From positions 1-64,000 of the forward strand of contig CALWET010000016.1 of assembly GCA_944377385.1 (NCBI GenBank): a stretch of 64,000 nucleotides of DNA, read 5' to 3'. The DNA is from an uncultured Lachnospiraceae bacterium. GTDB lineage: Bacteria > Bacillota > Clostridia > Lachnospirales > Lachnospiraceae. Below, one piece after another: positions 43,011 through 50,834 of this stretch. Position numbers and translations under genes: made by a program. Each line of letters opens with the position of its first letter. The first letter of the stretch is position 1. The notes under the pieces are model-generated. The model saw nothing but the letters and a program-made list of their open reading frames with translations. It was not told the DNA's origin and did no database searches.

Positions 43011-43559
43011 TCAGCTTTTTGCCAATTGTCTCCGCAGCAGCTTTACCAGGGGTATGGCTACGGTGGCTACTATGATGGCAGTTATGATTCCGAGCATCAG
43101 CCTGTAGATCATGCCGCCAAATATCAGAGCCGGACTGTAATAATTGAACAGTATGCTGTCCAGCCAGTTTACCAGGGTATTGCCTATGGTGGTCAGTATG
43201 GCTGCCAGAGAGCAAACTGCATACAGGGCAGCTCTGTATTGCTCGGGGCGTTTAGCCTGTTTTTTCATAAACAGAGTAAAAAGACCGATCGTCAGGCCCC
43301 TGAGTGCAGGGGGGATCAGATAAAACACCGTCGTGTAGGTGATCCCATAGGTCAGGAGCTGCTTTAAAAACTCACCGATGAGGGCAGTGCAGACTGCATC
43401 CACAGGCCCCATGAGCATTGCGATGGTGACAGTCGGCAGTGAGGCAAAGGATATACGCAGCGTTCCAAGATTTACTGCCAGATACATGGACATGGGTACA
43501 TACATGGCTGCACAAAGCGCCACCAGACAGATCCTGAGAGTCTTGTTGTTTTTGGACAT
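43011..43559 (-). CDS. folT: ECF transporter S component, probably folate-specific
   Basis: Membrane substrate-capture subunit of an energy-coupling factor importer. The 182-residue protein has about six helices, beginning LRICLVALCAAMYVPMSMYLAVNL, with LPTVTIAMLMGPVDAVCTALIGEFLKQLL and IPPALRGLTIGL. It has no ATPase; the shared EcfA/A'/T module must be encoded elsewhere. Sequence alone would leave the vitamin open, but a tetrahydrofolate riboswitch in its leader (43685-43822) argues strongly for folate. Start 43559 follows AAAGGAGG; that site can be hidden in a hairpin. Confidence 0.85.
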   Translation of the reverse strand: MSKNNKTLRICLVALCAAMYVPMSMYLAVNLGTLRISFASLPTVTIAMLMGPVDAVCTALIGEFLKQLLTYGITYTTVFYLIPPALRGLTIGLFTLFMKKQAKRPEQYRAALYAVCSLAAILTTIGNTLVNWLDSILFNYYSPALIFGGMIYRLMLGIITAIIVATVAIPLVKLLRRQLAKS

Positions 43560-43568
43560 AAAAAACCT

Positions 43569-43600
43569 CCTTTCATAACGGCAGCTATGCCGCATGAAGG
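43569..43600 (-). promoter_or_regulatory. Shine-Dalgarno-sequestering hairpin before folT
   Basis: On the minus strand CCTTCAT-G-CGGCA (43600-43588) can pair with TGCCG-TT-ATGAAAGG (43583-43569), loop TAGC. The 3' arm includes AAAGG of the folT ribosome binding site, so forming the hairpin should block translation. It is a likely expression platform for the riboswitch just upstream. Confidence 0.7.
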
Positions 43601-43684
43601 AGAGCTATATGGCCTCTGCCTGATCTTTGGGCCAGCGTTTTGTATGGCGCAGCAGCCCACGGATCCGGGGTCCTTCCTTTATGC

Positions 43685-43822
43685 GGCAGCGGGATGCGGG
43701 ATCCATACTGCGGAGGATGAGCTGCCGTCTGCCTTTTAAGAGGCCTTCTGCAGAAAACTCCTTCGTCCGAAAAGCAACTCCCCGTCTTTTCGGCACTTCT
43801 ACACATGTATCCCTACTCTGCC
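43685..43822 (-). ncRNA. Tetrahydrofolate (THF) riboswitch before folT
   Basis: On the minus strand the RNA opens with GGCAGAGTAGG and closes with CATCCCGCTGCC, giving P1 GGCAG/CTGCC and the AGAGTAG and CATCC-CGC conserved flanks of the THF aptamer. P2 is GGATAC with GTATGGATCC. The conserved J2/3-P3 block follows as GTAGAAGTG, stem CCGAAAAG/CTTTTCGG with loop ACGGGGAGTTG, then ACGAAGG. These elements align in order with the Eubacterium siraeum THF aptamer as I remember it. The segment between ACGAAG and P2' is about 50 bases rather than about 12, adding an extra helix. Not folded by software. Confidence 0.85.
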
Positions 43823-43860
43823 AAATAGATGAATTGAATACTTCAATATCTGTAAAAGAC

Positions 43861-43889
43861 ATTATATAGCGGCAGTCAGCTAAAGGCAA
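43861..43889 (-). promoter_or_regulatory. Promoter of the folT leader
   Basis: On the minus strand TTGCCT (43889-43884), a 17-base spacer and TATAAT (43866-43861). This gives a leader of about 295 bases, beginning about 30 bases before the THF aptamer. Confidence 0.6.
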
Positions 43890-44030
43890 TAAAAACATAG
43901 TTCCGACAGTTTCTTTATTCTGATATAGGGTTGATATAGCTCAGAGCTCAAAGAAAGGCACATCGGATGTTCATTTTAATCTAAAAATATAATTTTTTGA
44001 ACAAAAACTATGGAAAGCCTGCCGTGACTG

Positions 44031-44039
44031 TGCTATACT
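44031..44039 (+). promoter_or_regulatory. Extended -10 promoter giving a leaderless mRNA
   Basis: TG-C-TATACT at 44031-44039 ends six bases before the ATG at 44046, so the transcript should begin at or next to the start codon. No ribosome binding site is present. Confidence 0.65.
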
Positions 44040-44045
44040 CGGGCC

Positions 44046-45977
44046 ATGGACAGGAGAGTATTTATTTTAAGACGCATATATGAAAATGAAAACAGCAGCT
44101 CTGCATCAAGGCTTACCCAAAGAGAGCTTTCAAGCTCTGCCGGAGTTTCCCTGGGAAAGGCCAACAGGCTGCTTTCCGAGTGCAGGAAGGACGGGCTCAT
44201 AGCTACGGATGAGAGCAGGGGCTATGTCATTACAGAGGCCGGGCTTTCCTTTCTTGAGCCCTATCGTGTTGAAAAGGCTGTTATACTGGCAGCGGGCTTT
44301 GGCTCACGCTTCGTTCCTCTTACCTATGAGACTCCAAAGGGCCTGCTTCCGGTTTTCGGAGAGCCCATGATAGAGAGACAGATCAGGCAGCTCCATGAGG
44401 CGGGCATAAGGGACATCAGCATCATGGTGGGCTATCTCAAGGAAAAATTTGAATATCTGACGGATAAATACGGGGTCAGGCTCATATATAATCCGGAATT
44501 TGCATCAAGGAACACCATTTCCACGGTGTATTATGCCGCCGAGGAGTTCCTTTCCCACAATACTTATATACTGAATTCTGACAACTGGCTCAGCGAAAAC
44601 ATATATCACCTGTATGAGGCAGATGCCTGGTACTGTGCTCAGCATGCCGAAGGTCCCTGCTCGGAATGGGTGCTGGAGACCGACGGCAGCGGACGCATCA
44701 CTGATACCTATCCCGGAGGGGTGGACTGTGACTATATGTACGGGCCTGCCTATTTTTCCAGGGACTTTTCCAGGGACTTCATACCTGTACTCAGGCTTTA
44801 TCACGAGCTGCCTGGCACGGAGCAGTATTACTGGGAGCATGTGCTCATGGAGATGCTGAACGGCAGAGCGGAAAAGAGAGCCAGGGCTTATTTTGGTGCT
44901 ATAAAGGGACTGGAGCGCTGGAAGGACATACGTATGTATATAAACCTGCTTCCAAAGGGCACGGTGCAGGAATTTGAAAACCTGGAGGAGCTCAGGGCCT
45001 TTGACCCCAGGTATGAAAATGATTCTGGCTCCGAGGCCATGCAGCTTGTGAGCAGGGTATTTTCCGTACCTGAATCCGACATAGTCAGGATCAAACGGCT
45101 CAAGGCCGGTATGACCAACAATTCCTGGCTGTTTTCTGTCCATGGCGAGGATTATATCTGCCGCATCCCCGGAGAGGGCACTGAAAAGTTGATCGACCGC
45201 AGAGCGGAAAAGGCAGTATATGATGCCATAGCAGGGCTGGATATTTCAGAGGAGCTTGTTTTCCTGGATGAGGCTACTGGCTATAAGATCTCCCGCTTTT
45301 ACAAGGGCTCAAGGAATGCAGATGCCAAAAATGAGACTGATCTCAGATACTGTATGAAGAAGCTTCGCATGCTCCATGAATCCGGGGCCAGGGTCTCCCA
45401 TGAATTCGACATAGAAGAGCGTATAGCATATTATGAGGGACTGTGTGTCGAAAGCAGTGGACAGAGCTCAGAGGAGATCACGGAGGACAAGCTTGAAAGG
45501 GCCATCCCCTTTTCTGATTACAGTTTCATCCGCAGGCAAAAGGATGAGCTCTGCGCATATATAAAGGGGCTTGGACGAGAAAAGAGGCTTTCACATATCG
45601 ATTCCGTACAGGATAATTTTCTGTTCCTTCCGGGGGCGGACAGCTCAGACACTGAGAGGGATATTGACAGGATAAAGCTCATAGATTGGGAATATGCAGG
45701 AATGTGTGATCCCCTGATAGACATAGGGATGTGTGCCATTTACTCATACATGGATGAGGAAAAGGCAAAAAGGCTCATGGGCTACTATTTTGAAAGGGAG
45801 CCCTCAGCCCTGGAACGCAGCCTGGTCTATGCTTACATGGCACTAGGCGGCCTTTTATGGGCCCTTTGGGGAGTCTACAAGGAAAATCTTGGAGTGCCCT
45901 TTACTGACTATACCCTCAGGATGTACAGATATTTCAAGGATTATTTCAAAAAGGTGGACATGAGCATAAAGGACTGA
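44046..45977 (+). CDS. Winged-helix / choline-phosphate cytidylyltransferase / choline kinase fusion (LicC-LicA)
   Basis: Predicted to phosphorylate choline and activate it to CDP-choline. Three parts are visible in 643 residues. Residues 1-75 are a MarR-like winged helix (LTQRELSSSAGVSLGKANRLLSE, then a wing). Residues 77-305 are a nucleotidyltransferase with LAAGFGSRF (81-89) and TPKGLLPV (Lys98). Residues about 330-643 are a choline/aminoglycoside kinase-like domain with the catalytic loop HIDSVQDN (Asp519, Asn524) and metal-binding IDWEYAG (Asp547). All key residues are present. Licensing by LicD-type transferases is not visible nearby. The helix-turn-helix may make it an autoregulator or substrate-sensing switch. 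Ethanolamine or another amino alcohol is an alternative substrate. Confidence 0.88.
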   Translation: MDRRVFILRRIYENENSSSASRLTQRELSSSAGVSLGKANRLLSECRKDGLIATDESRGYVITEAGLSFLEPYRVEKAVILAAGFGSRFVPLTYETPKGLLPVFGEPMIERQIRQLHEAGIRDISIMVGYLKEKFEYLTDKYGVRLIYNPEFASRNTISTVYYAAEEFLSHNTYILNSDNWLSENIYHLYEADAWYCAQHAEGPCSEWVLETDGSGRITDTYPGGVDCDYMYGPAYFSRDFSRDFIPVLRLYHELPGTEQYYWEHVLMEMLNGRAEKRARAYFGAIKGLERWKDIRMYINLLPKGTVQEFENLEELRAFDPRYENDSGSEAMQLVSRVFSVPESDIVRIKRLKAGMTNNSWLFSVHGEDYICRIPGEGTEKLIDRRAEKAVYDAIAGLDISEELVFLDEATGYKISRFYKGSRNADAKNETDLRYCMKKLRMLHESGARVSHEFDIEERIAYYEGLCVESSGQSSEEITEDKLERAIPFSDYSFIRRQKDELCAYIKGLGREKRLSHIDSVQDNFLFLPGADSSDTERDIDRIKLIDWEYAGMCDPLIDIGMCAIYSYMDEEKAKRLMGYYFEREPSALERSLVYAYMALGGLLWALWGVYKENLGVPFTDYTLRMYRYFKDYFKKVDMSIKD

Positions 45978-46066
45978 AGCTCGTTTCCGGACTGCAATTT
46001 GCAGTCTGAGGTACCGTTGTAATGAAATATTCATAAAAGCTAACAAAAAAAGATATACATAAGTCT

Positions 46067-46094
46067 TTCGTTTGTATTATAATGTATAAACGAA
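46067..46094 (+). promoter_or_regulatory. Inverted repeat around the -10 of the choline-binding gene
   Basis: TTCGTTT (46067-46073) and AAACGAA (46088-46094) flank TATAAT at 46078-46083. The symmetry around a -10 element is operator-like. No -35 match was found. Confidence 0.4.
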
Positions 46095-46162
46095 TGATAA
46101 GAGTTATACGCTCATTATATGAGTTTTTGGATATTATGTGATTTCGGGGGCATTTTAAGATT

Positions 46163-47350
46163 ATGAAGAAAAGGTCATATTTGCTTGCAGCGGCGCTTTC
46201 AATTTCCATGCTTGCAGCCCTTCCTGCCTTTGCCGGATGGCAGCAGGATACAAACGGATATTATTATCTTGACGGAACCAATCGAGTATATTCAAACTGG
46301 CTTCGCATGGCGAATTCCGGAGGCGGATATACATATTATTATATCGGACAGAATGGCTACATGGTCACGGGATGGCAGAAGATAAACAATGTATGGTATT
46401 ACTTCTTCCCCTCAAATGGTACCATGGCCACAGGCTGGCAGCAGATAGATGGACTTTGGTATTATCTGGATCCCACCAGCGGACAGATGAAGACAGGCTG
46501 GCACAATCAGCAGAACAACGGAACGACGGATTATTATTATCTGAAGGATTCCGGAGCCATGGCCATAGGCTGGCGCCAGATAGACGGCAGCTGGTATTAT
46601 TTCATGGATGATGGTGTCTGTGTCATCAATCTTTGGGTCCAGGTAGATGGAAAATGGTACTATTGCGGCAGTGACGGAAAGATGAAGACAGGCTGGCATG
46701 ATCAGAATGGCAGCTGGTATTATCTGGACAGCACAGGAGCCATGCAGACAGGCTGGCTTCGTGACAACACTCAGAATATACTTTATTACTGTGATCCCAA
46801 TACCGGCATCATGGCCACTGAGTGGAAGCAGATAAACGGCAGCTGGTACTACTTCAACAGCAGCGGAGCCATGCAGACCGGATGGATCAAGAACAACTCC
46901 ACCGGAGCATATTACTATCTCCAGTCAAATGGTGTGATGGCTGCAAATACCACACTGAACATAAACGGAGTCAATTATGCCTTCGATCAGAACGGAGTAT
47001 ATACAGGTACGGTCAGCCAGAGTGGAATGAGCAGTACCACGGCTCCTTCGGGCAATGTATCCGGTACTACGAACACCAGCCCCACAGGCAGTCAGACAAG
47101 CAGCCCCAGCGGGCCCAACATGTCACCTACCTATACCTCAGGCACTACCTCCGCACCCAGCTCAAATTATGGGCCAGGCTATGTAAACAGCGGGACTACG
47201 GTGTCCAGCGGATCCCATGCTACAACGGCAACTGCGCCGTACATAAATTCCACAGGATCCTCAGGCATAGTAAGCGGCTCCAATCTGAGCAATGCCTATG
47301 ACAGCTATGGCAATCTGATACCTGGATTGACCAGCGGGCCGCCGGCCTGA
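46163..47350 (+). CDS. Secreted choline-binding-type repeat protein
   Basis: Signal peptide (MKKRSYLLAAALSISMLAALPAFA) followed by about nine cell-wall-binding repeats of 18-22 residues (pattern GW...WYY...G.M.TGW; for example INNVWYYFFPSNGTMATGW) to about residue 290. Each repeat supplies the two Trp/Tyr aromatics used to hold choline in pneumococcal proteins, although glucan-binding repeats look similar. The last 100 residues are Ser/Thr/Gly/Pro-rich with no sortase motif. No enzymatic domain is present. It directly follows the CDP-choline fusion gene, which supports choline as ligand. The start has only a weak site (no clear AGGAGG). Confidence 0.86.
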   Translation: MKKRSYLLAAALSISMLAALPAFAGWQQDTNGYYYLDGTNRVYSNWLRMANSGGGYTYYYIGQNGYMVTGWQKINNVWYYFFPSNGTMATGWQQIDGLWYYLDPTSGQMKTGWHNQQNNGTTDYYYLKDSGAMAIGWRQIDGSWYYFMDDGVCVINLWVQVDGKWYYCGSDGKMKTGWHDQNGSWYYLDSTGAMQTGWLRDNTQNILYYCDPNTGIMATEWKQINGSWYYFNSSGAMQTGWIKNNSTGAYYYLQSNGVMAANTTLNINGVNYAFDQNGVYTGTVSQSGMSSTTAPSGNVSGTTNTSPTGSQTSSPSGPNMSPTYTSGTTSAPSSNYGPGYVNSGTTVSSGSHATTATAPYINSTGSSGIVSGSNLSNAYDSYGNLIPGLTSGPPA

Positions 47351-47371
47351 TATAAACCATCAAGATAGACC

Positions 47372-47406
47372 ATCGCCGAACCGCCTTTGCGATTCGGCGA
47401 TTTTAT
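47372..47406 (+). terminator. Terminator after the choline-binding gene
   Basis: ATCGCCGAA (47372-47380) pairs with TTCGGCGAT (47393-47401), followed by TTTTATG. Confidence 0.88.
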
Positions 47407-47467
47407 GTTTAACTCAGATCCATCGAAAGCAGTACAACTCAGATAGCTTCTGAAAAAGGATGCGGAT

Positions 47468-50400
47468 ATGTATGATTTTGTGATCGGAGGTGCAGCCTCC
47501 GGCAAGACAAGCTATATATATGACAGGATAGTCAGGGAAAGCCTGCTCCATCCAGACAGAGAGTATTTTTTGTTCGTGCCGGAACAGTATACGCTGATGG
47601 CCCAGCAGGAGCTGTGCAGGAGGAGTGAGAGAGGCGGCATGCTCAATGTGGACGTGCTTTCCTTCAGATTGCTCACCTATAGGGTGTTTTCAGAGCTGGG
47701 CATAAAAAAGCCGGATGTGCTGGACGACATGACCAAATCCCTGCTCCTCAGAAAGGCCATGGGCATGAAAAAAAATGAGCTGAAGCTTTATTCAAAAAAG
47801 GTCAGCTCAAGGGGCTTCATTTCAGAGCTCAGACAGGCGATAGCTGAGTTTTGCCAATATGACATAGATGTGGAAAAGCTGAGAGAGCTTTCCGAATCCA
47901 CGGCCTCAAGGAGACTTTCGGCAAAGCTTTCGGACATAGGCCTGATATATGAGACCTTCAATTCTCTGCTTGGCGAGGGTGCAGTCATACCTGAGGAGCT
48001 TCCAAGGCTTTTATTGCGTTATCTGCCTGCCTCATCCTATCTTTCCGGGGGAGAGGTGTATTTTGACGGCTTCACCGGATTTACTCCCATACAGCTGAAG
48101 ATCATAGCTCATATACTGAGCCGTGCTGACAATGTAAGCTTTGCGGTGACCATACCTTGGGAGGAGCTGAGGCTTGGGGCCTCTGCCGCTTCCTCCTGCC
48201 GGCATGATACAGACATCTTCTGGATGAGCAGGGATATGATCTCCAGCATAGGAGAGCTTGCGGACAGAGAAGGCATACTCCATGGAAGAGATACGATAAT
48301 GGAGGGCTGTAAACTGGAGCCCAGGCTCTGCGTCAGGACAGCAAAGGATCCCTACAAGGAGGTCCATGAACTGGCCAGGGCAGTAAAAAGCAGCCTGATG
48401 AGAAAGAACGGCAGTCTGAGGTATTCGGAGCTGGCGGTAGCGGTATCAGATATGGAGACATATCGTGAGCTTATAAAAAATGAATTCGATCGTGCCGGCA
48501 TACCCTGTTTCTTGGATGAAAACACAGGCGCTGAACAGAGTGCTGCTGCCATGCTCCTCAGGGCTGCTCTGAAGGTCATAGCAAAGGGCTATCGCTATGA
48601 GGACCTGAGCCGTTATATAAAAAATCCGATACTGCGTATATATTCCGGGGAGCTTGAGCCATATTCGGACATATTTGACAATTATATAAGGGCCAGGGGA
48701 CTGAGGGGACGCAGTGCCTGTGAGGCGGAGCTTAAAAATACCTACAGAGGAGCGGAACAGCTGAACATCCCGGCCCTTGAGACATACAGAAAAAGGCTCC
48801 TTTTGCCTCTTTTCAGGCTCCATGACCGCATCAGAGAGGAGGGAGACATAAAAGGCTATGTAGAGGCTTTAAGGCTTTACACTGAAGAGATAGGCCTTTC
48901 GGAGTGTGACGACCAGCTCTGCTCGGAGATGGAGGAACTGGGCTTTATAAACGAGGCGGCAAATGAAAGGTCTCTGAGGGAGCTCTGCTTTACGCTTCTT
49001 GACAGGATGTCTGAGCTTCTGGGAGCCGAGACTGCCAAGCTCAGGGATTTTTCGGAGCTGTTTGATGCTGGCGTGGCCGCCCTGAAAACAGGCTCCATAC
49101 CTCAGAGCATGGATACGGTGGTGGTAGGTGATCTGAGAAGGAGCCGCTTTGGGACCGTAAAGGAGCTTTATATACTTGGGGCCAATGACGGATACATTCC
49201 AAGGAGCGGAGATGTACCTGGCATATTTACCAGGAGAGAGAGGGACGAGCTTCAGGCCCTTGGCATTGAGCTTGCGCCTCAGTCAGTCAGGCTCATCTCT
49301 TCGGAGAATTTTTATTTATATCTACTGCTGCATAAGCCGCAGAAGAGGCTTTGCATATCCTGGCCTGAAGAGGACAGGAAGGGCGGCAGCCTGAGACCTG
49401 CCCAGTTCATATCAGCTCTTGAAATGGAGGTATCAGAACCGGATGCGGCTGTGGAAGGCTTTTTCGTATCTCCTGAGGATGCTCTTTTGAGCCTTTCCGA
49501 GAAGCTTTCCGAAGGAAGGACCATAGACGACAGTACACTTGATCTTTACTCTATTTTGTGTCGGAGAAGGGATACCAGGGATCGTTGTCAAAGGCTTATA
49601 AAAGGGATGGGCTTTAAACATACCGAGGACATCATATCTCCGGAAACGGCGGCAGGCCTTTACGGAGACAGGCTTTATGGTACTGTGACCAGGATAGAGG
49701 ATTATGAGCGCTGTGCCTATGCTCATTTTATCAGACATGGGCTTAGGCTCAGGGAAAGACAAAAGTATGATGTGGAGGCTTCGGACATAGGGAATCTGTA
49801 TCATGCCGCCCTGGAGCTTGTGTTCAGGCGTCTTGATGAACGAGGACTGGACCTTTCTGAAGTGTCTGGATCAGAGCTTTGTGCCATTGGAGACGAGGCT
49901 GTCAGAGAGGTCATAGAAGGCTATAATGACAGCATAATTCAATCAAGTAAAAGGAACATGTTTCTTGGGGACAGGGTCTCGAAGGTCACTGCCCGCAGTC
50001 TGTGGGCCCTCAGCCTACAGGCCAAAAAAGGCGCTTTCCGCACCTTTGGCTGCGAGATTCCTTTTTATATAAAAGAGGACGGAATAGAGCTTCATGGAAG
50101 GATAGACAGAGTGGATACCTGCCGGTGCAGCTCAGGTACCTATGTAAGGGTCATAGACTACAAGACGGGAAAGGCCAGGTTCGACCTTTCGCTCATATAC
50201 CACGGGCTTCAGCTTCAGCTTATAACTTATATGGACGCCGCCCTTCATGAGGTGGGAAGAAGATATGCTGAGGCTCCAAGGCCTGCTGGACTTTATTATT
50301 ACAATATAGATGACCCCCTGGTGCCCTATTCCGACGTTGGCTGCGGCAGCGACATGAAGGAAAAAACAGAAAAAGCCATACTCTCAGATCTCAGGATGAG

Positions 50401-50818
50401 CGGACTTTCAAACTGTGAGGAGGGCGTGCTTAAATACCTGGACGGTGAGCTTTCGGATACTGCCACTGTTACCTCTGATGTGATACCGGTAAGGCTCAGA
50501 TCAGGCCAGGTGGTGTCAGGCATGGCTACGGCCTGCGGTACGGAGGGCTTTAAACAGCTCATGGACCATACGATGGAAAGGATACGCAGGGACACAAAGG
50601 AAATAATGAAGGGCCGCGTGGATATCCGTCCCTACAGATACGGAGGGCGTACGGGCTGCGATCATTGCCCGTATCATGGAATATGCGGATTTGACACAAG
50701 GCTTCCGGGCTTCAGTTATAAAAATCTTTCTGCCGTTTCTGAGGACAGACTCAGGAAGGAGCTGTTTTCATCAACGGATTCAGGCAGTAAAGATCGTATG
50801 ACAGAGGAAAAACAGTGA
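47468..50818 (+). CDS. addB: ATP-dependent helicase/deoxyribonuclease subunit B
   Basis: With AddA it resects double-strand breaks for RecA and degrades unprotected foreign DNA. The 1116-residue protein has Walker A GGAASGKTSY at residues 7-16, RecB-like nuclease motif VIDYKTGKARFDL preceded by HGRIDRVDT, and the iron-sulfur cysteines: one in YERCAYAHF and three in the C-terminal GCDHCPYHGICGFD. This matches AddB of Bacillus. It is immediately followed by addA after 16 bases. The start uses a weak site (AAAAAGGATG) but gives the family N-terminus. Confidence 0.94.
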   Translation: MYDFVIGGAASGKTSYIYDRIVRESLLHPDREYFLFVPEQYTLMAQQELCRRSERGGMLNVDVLSFRLLTYRVFSELGIKKPDVLDDMTKSLLLRKAMGMKKNELKLYSKKVSSRGFISELRQAIAEFCQYDIDVEKLRELSESTASRRLSAKLSDIGLIYETFNSLLGEGAVIPEELPRLLLRYLPASSYLSGGEVYFDGFTGFTPIQLKIIAHILSRADNVSFAVTIPWEELRLGASAASSCRHDTDIFWMSRDMISSIGELADREGILHGRDTIMEGCKLEPRLCVRTAKDPYKEVHELARAVKSSLMRKNGSLRYSELAVAVSDMETYRELIKNEFDRAGIPCFLDENTGAEQSAAAMLLRAALKVIAKGYRYEDLSRYIKNPILRIYSGELEPYSDIFDNYIRARGLRGRSACEAELKNTYRGAEQLNIPALETYRKRLLLPLFRLHDRIREEGDIKGYVEALRLYTEEIGLSECDDQLCSEMEELGFINEAANERSLRELCFTLLDRMSELLGAETAKLRDFSELFDAGVAALKTGSIPQSMDTVVVGDLRRSRFGTVKELYILGANDGYIPRSGDVPGIFTRRERDELQALGIELAPQSVRLISSENFYLYLLLHKPQKRLCISWPEEDRKGGSLRPAQFISALEMEVSEPDAAVEGFFVSPEDALLSLSEKLSEGRTIDDSTLDLYSILCRRRDTRDRCQRLIKGMGFKHTEDIISPETAAGLYGDRLYGTVTRIEDYERCAYAHFIRHGLRLRERQKYDVEASDIGNLYHAALELVFRRLDERGLDLSEVSGSELCAIGDEAVREVIEGYNDSIIQSSKRNMFLGDRVSKVTARSLWALSLQAKKGAFRTFGCEIPFYIKEDGIELHGRIDRVDTCRCSSGTYVRVIDYKTGKARFDLSLIYHGLQLQLITYMDAALHEVGRRYAEAPRPAGLYYYNIDDPLVPYSDVGCGSDMKEKTEKAILSDLRMSGLSNCEEGVLKYLDGELSDTATVTSDVIPVRLRSGQVVSGMATACGTEGFKQLMDHTMERIRRDTKEIMKGRVDIRPYRYGGRTGCDHCPYHGICGFDTRLPGFSYKNLSAVSEDRLRKELFSSTDSGSKDRMTEEKQ

Positions 50819-50834
50819 GCATGGGAGAATTGGT

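Noticed and set aside
43585..43806. 73-codon minus-strand frame in the folT leader
   Set aside because: Its bases are explained by the THF riboswitch and the hairpin next to the ribosome binding site; no ribosome binding site of its own.
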